Source: Actinomycetes bacterium (lineage in GTDB: Bacteria > Actinomycetota > Acidimicrobiia > Acidimicrobiales > Palsa-688). Taken from it: a stretch of 8,903 nt of DNA. Shown here piece by piece: positions 5,598 through 8,903 of this stretch; positions within the stretch are counted from its first letter, which is position 1; the number at the start of each line of letters is the position of its first letter. The translations under genes were made by a program, and so were the position numbers. The stretch covers positions 1 through 8,903 of the forward strand of contig JAJZWW010000037.1 in assembly GCA_021846485.1 (NCBI GenBank), written 5' to 3'. Under the pieces are notes generated by a model. The model did no database searches. It had not been told where the DNA came from and worked only from the letters and a program-made list of their open reading frames with translations.

Positions 5598-6535
5598 GCG
5601 ACCCAGGGGACGTCGAACGGCTCCTGGCGGACCAGGACCGCCGCAGCGTCAGCCGCACGGAGCTCGGGCGGCTCCACCCCCGTCTGGGGGAGGTGTCGCC
5701 GGCGGTTGGAGCCCTCGACGACCAGGCGCTCGCACGGGTGCTCGATCAGGACCCGGGAGAGGGGCTCGAGCTGCTGGTCGACCTGGCCCGGGCCACCGAC
5801 CCTGCGCTGCGAGCACGGGCCCGCCGCCTCGCCCCGGCGTTGATCGTGCCGGCAGCCCGGCAGCCCGGTCCCTCTCCGACCGGCGGTTGCTCGCGGATCG
5901 GCCCGGTGGTGGGTCTGGGGGCCGACCTCGACGTCGACGCGACCCTCGAAGCTGCCGAGGTCCCCGGCGCTGCCCACCTGCGGGCCGGGGACCTGCGGTG
6001 GCGGGGTTGGCGCCGGCCCGGACGGGCAGTGGTCCTGCTCGTGGACGCCTCCGGGTCGGTGCACGGACCGCCGCTCGTCACCGCGCTGGTCACCGTCGCC
6101 GCCCTGCTCTCCCGTTCGGACCCCCACGACGAGCTGGCGGTGGTCGCCTTCTGGTCGCGTGCCGTGGTCCTGCGCGACCTGCGCGACCCGTCGCCGCCCG
6201 AGGCGGTCGTCGAGCGCCTCCTGCGGCTGCGGGGCGGCGACACCACCGACCTCGCCGCCGGCCTGGAGGCCGCCCTCTCCCAGGCGGCGCTCGCCGGCAC
6301 CGGCCGCAGGGACGTCCTGGCGCTCACCGACGGCCTGGCGACCGAGGGGGCGGACCCGGTACCGGTGGCCGGGTCGGCTCCCGGCGCCGGAGTCGCGCTG
6401 CACGTGCTGGCTCTCGCCGCACAGGTCGAGTCGATGGCCGCCTGCGCGGACCTGGCCGGGGCCGGCGGCGGGCGCCTGCTCCCGCTGCACGGGCCGTGGC
6501 AGGCGCCTGCTGCGGTGGCCGCGGCCCTCCGCTGA
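5594..6535 (+). CDS. VWA/MIDAS-domain protein, MoxR partner (CoxE-like)
   Basis: About 313 residues if it starts at CTG 5594. The N-terminal half is helical and begins SDPGDVERLLADQDRR. The VWA domain follows an RGWRRPGR stretch. The metal-ion-dependent adhesion site is complete: Asp151, Ser153 and Ser155 in VDASGS, Thr217/Thr218 in GGDTTDL and Asp246 in LALTDG. Such proteins bind the MoxR hexamer and recruit the target enzyme. The start is odd. Between the MoxR stop and the VWA domain the frame contains no ATG, GTG or TTG until GTG 5693, yet protein-like sequence continues right up to the MoxR stop. CTG 5594 overlaps that stop as CTGA, so reinitiation at a CTG is the simplest reading. GTG 5693 would cost 33 residues. 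The open frame continues upstream to TTG 5243, but that part is Arg/Gly/Pro-rich shadow of MoxR. It converges on the molybdate-type operon, ending 71 bases from the regulator's stop. Confidence 0.85.
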   Translation: MSDPGDVERLLADQDRRSVSRTELGRLHPRLGEVSPAVGALDDQALARVLDQDPGEGLELLVDLARATDPALRARARRLAPALIVPAARQPGPSPTGGCSRIGPVVGLGADLDVDATLEAAEVPGAAHLRAGDLRWRGWRRPGRAVVLLVDASGSVHGPPLVTALVTVAALLSRSDPHDELAVVAFWSRAVVLRDLRDPSPPEAVVERLLRLRGGDTTDLAAGLEAALSQAALAGTGRRDVLALTDGLATEGADPVPVAGSAPGAGVALHVLALAAQVESMAACADLAGAGGGRLLPLHGPWQAPAAVAAALR

Positions 6536-6606
6536 GCGGGCGGCCGGTCCGCCGGCGGCCCCCGGCGCGTTGGCGGTTGCCTGGCGTCGCGCAGGTCTGC
6601 CGGCGG
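6536..6606. terminator. Convergent intergenic gap with GC hairpin, possible shared terminator
   Basis: This 71-base gap separates two convergent operons. GCCGG at 6543-6547 can pair with CCGGC at 6552-6556 around TCCG; an alternative pairing is GGCCG 6542-6546 with CGGCC 6556-6560. No T-run follows on either strand, so intrinsic termination is doubtful, although weak T-run use is common in high-GC actinobacteria. Confidence 0.25.
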
Positions 6607-7821
6607 TCAGGCAGCGTGGATCGGGGCTCCGCAGCGCTCGACGTCGCAGTAGCCGGGGAGGTTGGAGAGCTGGTCACGCACCGACGTCGAGGCGAGCACC
6701 CGCAGGAGGGCCTGCACTTCGGGCGTGGCGAGCAGCCGGCGGGGGATGGCCAGCAACGAGCGCTCCTCTGCCAGGGGCACGAAGCCCAGCCCGCAGGCGA
6801 GAGCGGCCGGCTCGATGGTCACCCCGACGTCGGCGACCCCGGCGGCGACGGCCGATGCGACCAGGAGGTGGCCCTGGACGGAGCTGGCGTAGCCGACGAT
6901 CTCCTCGGCGGCGATGCCGAGCCGCAGGCGTTCGGCGTCGAGGAGGTTGCGGGCCTGCGAGCCGGGCTCGCGGTTGGCGAGCCGCAGGCGGCTGCGGGCG
7001 ACGTCGGCCAGGCCGGCGACTGGTGGGCCGAGCGCCGGTCCGACGGCGAGGCCCTCGCTCCAGGAGGCGAACTGGAGCACCTCCACCTCGCAGGGCCCCT
7101 CGCCGTCCGTTGCGGCCAGCCGCGAGTCGACCTCGGTGCGGCGGTCGCGGTGGAAGCCGGCCACGTGGACTGCTCCGGCGGCTGCCAGGCGGAGGGCCTC
7201 CTCGCTGCTGCACGGCCACCACTGGAGGCCGACGGGGTGGTCGAGGCGCTCGAGCGGGCCGCGCAGCAGCGGGAGGGCGGGGTCACAGCCGGCGACCACC
7301 AGGGCGGGACGGGGTGGGACGACCGGGCGGACGCGGCAGCTGGTCGGGTCAGCTCCGACGGTGACCGCTACGCCGTCGGAGGGCACGAAGCCGGGGCGCA
7401 TCCCGTTGGCTCCGGCGAGGGGCAGGGCCACCGCGGCGGACCCGACCCGGCCGATCTCGACGCGTCCCGGGCCTCCCGGTAGGGGGGCGAGGGAGACGGC
7501 GTCGATGGCCGGGAGCTGCGACGCCGGTCCGAACAGCTCCTCGACGGTCGTGCCGAGGGTGCGGGCCAACCCCAGGGCAACTCGTAGCGACGGGTCCCAC
7601 TGGCCGGTCTCCAGTCCGGCAACCGCCTGGCGGGTCACCCCGGCGCCGGCGGCTAGGTCCTGTTGGGACAAGCCGTGTGCCAGCCGGTCCAGCCGGAGGC
7701 TAGCGCCGTCTCGCTCCGTCGCCCGGTCCTCGTCGCCGCGCCCGGCGCCGCTGGTGGGTCGCGCCTGGGTCGGACGGTCGCCGGTCCGGTCGGTCCGGCC
7801 GGGGCGGTCCGGGCGGGTCAC
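6607..7821 (-). CDS. XRE-type regulator fused to a PBP-like (COG1910-type) binding domain, probable oxyanion sensor
   Basis: About 404 residues and, lacking a signal peptide, cytoplasmic. Residues 41-97 are a Cro/CI helix-turn-helix (LSQQDLAAGAGVTRQAVAGLE, then DPSLRVALGLARTLG and VEELF). A linker region around 105-170 is followed by a type-2 periplasmic-binding-like domain at about 173-395. It carries the hallmarks of the molybdate-binding-like group COG1910: LRLANREPGSQAR (279-291), GY...GHLLVASAVAAGVADVG (310-332) and LGFVPLAEE. It probably senses the same oxyanion that the adjacent transporter imports and controls this operon; that is inference from fusion and context. The start is GTG 7821, which overlaps the ATPase stop as GTGA; there is no other ATG/GTG/TTG before the helix-turn-helix. 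The first 40 residues are Arg/Pro/Asp/Thr-rich and likely disordered. The ligand could be molybdate, tungstate or another oxyanion. Confidence 0.85.
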   Translation of the reverse strand: MTRPDRPGRTDRTGDRPTQARPTSGAGRGDEDRATERDGASLRLDRLAHGLSQQDLAAGAGVTRQAVAGLETGQWDPSLRVALGLARTLGTTVEELFGPASQLPAIDAVSLAPLPGGPGRVEIGRVGSAAVALPLAGANGMRPGFVPSDGVAVTVGADPTSCRVRPVVPPRPALVVAGCDPALPLLRGPLERLDHPVGLQWWPCSSEEALRLAAAGAVHVAGFHRDRRTEVDSRLAATDGEGPCEVEVLQFASWSEGLAVGPALGPPVAGLADVARSRLRLANREPGSQARNLLDAERLRLGIAAEEIVGYASSVQGHLLVASAVAAGVADVGVTIEPAALACGLGFVPLAEERSLLAIPRRLLATPEVQALLRVLASTSVRDQLSNLPGYCDVERCGAPIHAA

Positions 7822-8810
7822 GCCGAGGTCACCTGCGCGGCCGGGAGGATCCGGCCGTCGTGGCCGAAGTACGGCGGGTCGAGGACGGTGAGCTCCAGGT
7901 CGGTCCCCGGGGGGCCTACCTCCTCGCCGAACCTGCAGGTGATCCGGGCGCCGTCCACCTGCACGTCGGCTTCGAAGCCGACCCCCGACGGATGGGACTT
8001 CACCAACCGACCGCGGAGCACCGGTCCGCGGTCGGGGTGGGAGCCCGGCCTCACCCGATCGGGGTGCACCCCGATCGACGCCCCGGCTGCGGGCGCGAAG
8101 CCGCGGTAGCCGACCAGCTCGGCGACCCGTCGGGTGGCGGGGCGGAGGACGAGGTCGCGAGGGGCGGCCACCTGGAGCAGGCGACCCTGGTCGACGACCC
8201 CGATGGTGTCGGCGAAGGCCTGGGCTTCGGAGAGCTCGTGGGAGATCAGCATGGCGGGGATCCCGCGGCGGCTGACCTCTTCTCTCACCAGGGCGGTCAC
8301 CCGGTCTCGCAGGGAGGCGTCGAGGCCGGCGTAGGGCTCGTCGAGCAGGAGCGCCCGGCAGCCGCCGGCGAGCGCCCTGGCGAGGGCGACCCGGTGCGCC
8401 TGGCCCCCCGAGAGGCCGCTCGGCCGGGCGTCGAGCAGCTCCTCCAGCTCGAGCAGCCGCACCAGCCGGTCGAGCTCTCCGGGAGCCGACCGCCGGCGGG
8501 AGTACGCCAGGTTTGCTCGCACGTCGAGATGGGGGAAGAGGTCGGGGTCCTGGCGGACGAGCGCCACCGCGCGGTCCCACGGCGGCACCTCCGTCGTCGC
8601 TCTCCGCCCCCGGGTCCGGGCCCACAGCACCCGGCCGTCGAGGGCCACCGACCCGTGCCGCGGCCGTACCAGGCCGGCCACGGTCTCGACCAGGGTCGTC
8701 TTGCCGGCACCCGACGGGCCGAAGAGGGCGAAGCGCTCGGCCGCGGCGACGTGCAACACCGCCTCGACGCAAAAGCGCCGGCGGGGGACCTCAACGTCGA
8801 GCTCGAGCAC
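7818..8810 (-). CDS. modC: ABC transporter ATP-binding protein, molybdate/sulfate type (ModC-like)
   Basis: A 330-residue ATPase that would energise import of an oxyanion. Motifs: Walker A GPSGAGKTT (31-39), Q-loop Gln87 (LVRQDPDLFPH), signature LSGGQ (133-137), Walker B LLLDEP (154-159, catalytic Glu158) and H-loop His191 (LISHE). From about 245 a TOBE-like C-terminal region follows, with IGVHPDRVRPG and strand-rich sequence to DPPYFGHDGRIL, as in ModC, CysA and PotA-type ATPases. Length and the compact C-terminal region fit ModC, and the adjacent regulator's molybdate-binding-like domain supports that. Sulfate or tungstate transport is not excluded. GTG 8810 is preceded by GGAG at 5-base spacing, a good start. 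It overlaps the permease gene by 20 bases upstream and the regulator by four downstream, so all three are probably one transcript. Confidence 0.85.
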   Translation of the reverse strand: MLELDVEVPRRRFCVEAVLHVAAAERFALFGPSGAGKTTLVETVAGLVRPRHGSVALDGRVLWARTRGRRATTEVPPWDRAVALVRQDPDLFPHLDVRANLAYSRRRSAPGELDRLVRLLELEELLDARPSGLSGGQAHRVALARALAGGCRALLLDEPYAGLDASLRDRVTALVREEVSRRGIPAMLISHELSEAQAFADTIGVVDQGRLLQVAAPRDLVLRPATRRVAELVGYRGFAPAAGASIGVHPDRVRPGSHPDRGPVLRGRLVKSHPSGVGFEADVQVDGARITCRFGEEVGPPGTDLELTVLDPPYFGHDGRILPAAQVTSA

Positions 8811-8903
8811 GGGCGCTCCAACCGTAGGCGACGAGAGGCAACGGCAGGGCGACGACGACCAGCACCAGGGCGAACGGTAGCGCCGACGCCAAGCCGGTCT
8901 CGT
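8791..8903 (-). CDS. modB: ABC transporter permease, C-terminal end (ModB-like), truncated by window edge
   Basis: The last 36 residues of a gene entering from the right edge. They contain one hydrophobic helix (ALPFALVLVVVALPLPLVAY) followed by a basic cytoplasmic tail (GWSARARARR) and a TGA at 8793-8791. This is what the last membrane segment of an ABC permease looks like, with positive charges on the inside. The assignment to ModB rests mainly on position: it overlaps the first 20 bases of the ModC-like ATPase gene, the usual modB-modC order. A substrate-binding protein gene would be expected further right, outside the window. Confidence 0.65.
   Translation of the reverse strand, partial: ETGLASALPFALVLVVVALPLPLVAYGWSARARARR

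Noticed and set aside
5186..6490. Long minus-strand open frame (434 codons) opposite MoxR and VWA
   Set aside because: Low-complexity Gln/Gly/Arg/Pro composition, spans two clear sense genes, and has no recognisable domain.
101..6535. A conflict/defence system combining the trypsin-like protease with the MoxR-VWA pair
   Set aside because: Such protease plus MoxR-VWA ternary systems are described, but here the protease is about 3.5 kb away, in a different compositional block, separated by the tRNA scar, a toxin-antitoxin pair and a metabolic gene.
5443..7482. Plus-strand open frame of 679 codons running across VWA into the regulator region
   Set aside because: Pro/Arg/Gly-rich shadow of the VWA gene followed by the antisense of the regulator; no domain and no ribosome binding site.
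6607..8772. A single 721-codon minus-strand open frame spanning the regulator and the ABC gene
   Set aside because: Only the part below 7821 encodes the regulator. Above that it is an out-of-frame reading of the ModC-like gene, Arg/Gly/Pro-rich as expected for a shadow frame in very high GC DNA. The GTGA junction marks the true start.
1..8903. CRISPR array, rRNA, riboswitch or insertion-sequence ends
   Set aside because: No regularly spaced repeats, rRNA-like segments, recognisable riboswitch cores or terminal inverted repeats with target duplications were seen by eye. A covariance-model scan (Infernal/Rfam) would be the decisive test.

Overview
The window comes from a high-GC Gram-positive-type genome, most likely an actinobacterium (Actinomycetota). 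The evidence is the very GC-rich codon use on the right, the frequent GTG/TTG starts, and an alcohol dehydrogenase of the NDMA-dependent (mycofactocin-associated) type. I cannot name a genus. It reads as two compositional blocks joined at a tRNA fragment. Sampled 60-base lines run about 50-67% GC in the left 1.6 kb and about 68-82% on the right (hand counts, not a full calculation).

Left block, about 1-3320, looks like the right-hand end of an integrated element. It holds the C-terminal end of an unrecognised gene (2-100), a chymotrypsin-fold (S1) serine protease precursor (101-1153), and a small lipoprotein overlapping it by ATGA (1150-1581). About 885 bases with no recognisable gene follow. 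Next come a minus-strand PIN-domain (VapC-like) toxin and its putative antitoxin (2467-3197), with two short inverted repeats around and upstream of the antitoxin start. The block ends at 3279-3320 with the 3' half of a tRNA-Thr(UGU), from anticodon loop to acceptor strand, with no 5' half. That is the expected scar of tyrosine-integrase insertion into a tRNA gene; its orientation puts the element to the left and host DNA to the right.

Right block, 3321-8903, looks like core chromosome. A plus-strand operon encodes a zinc/NAD alcohol dehydrogenase (3517-4638), a MoxR-type AAA+ ATPase (about 4635-5597) and a VWA/MIDAS protein (about 5594-6535), apparently coupled by 4-base overlaps. Converging on it is a minus-strand operon for oxyanion uptake, probably molybdate or tungstate. 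It has a permease (only its C-terminus, 8791-8903), an ABC ATPase with a C-terminal TOBE-like region (7818-8810), and an XRE helix-turn-helix regulator fused to a periplasmic-binding-protein-like domain (6607-7821).

MoxR-VWA pairs such as CoxD/CoxE act in maturation of metalloenzymes, including Mo-dependent CO dehydrogenase. A MoxR-VWA pair facing a molybdate-type transporter therefore suggests a shared link to metal-cofactor metabolism, but that is inference. The most useful observations are the tRNA scar with the toxin-antitoxin pair beside it, the CTG-start candidate for the VWA gene, the run of NTGA gene junctions, and the ADH-MoxR-VWA operon.
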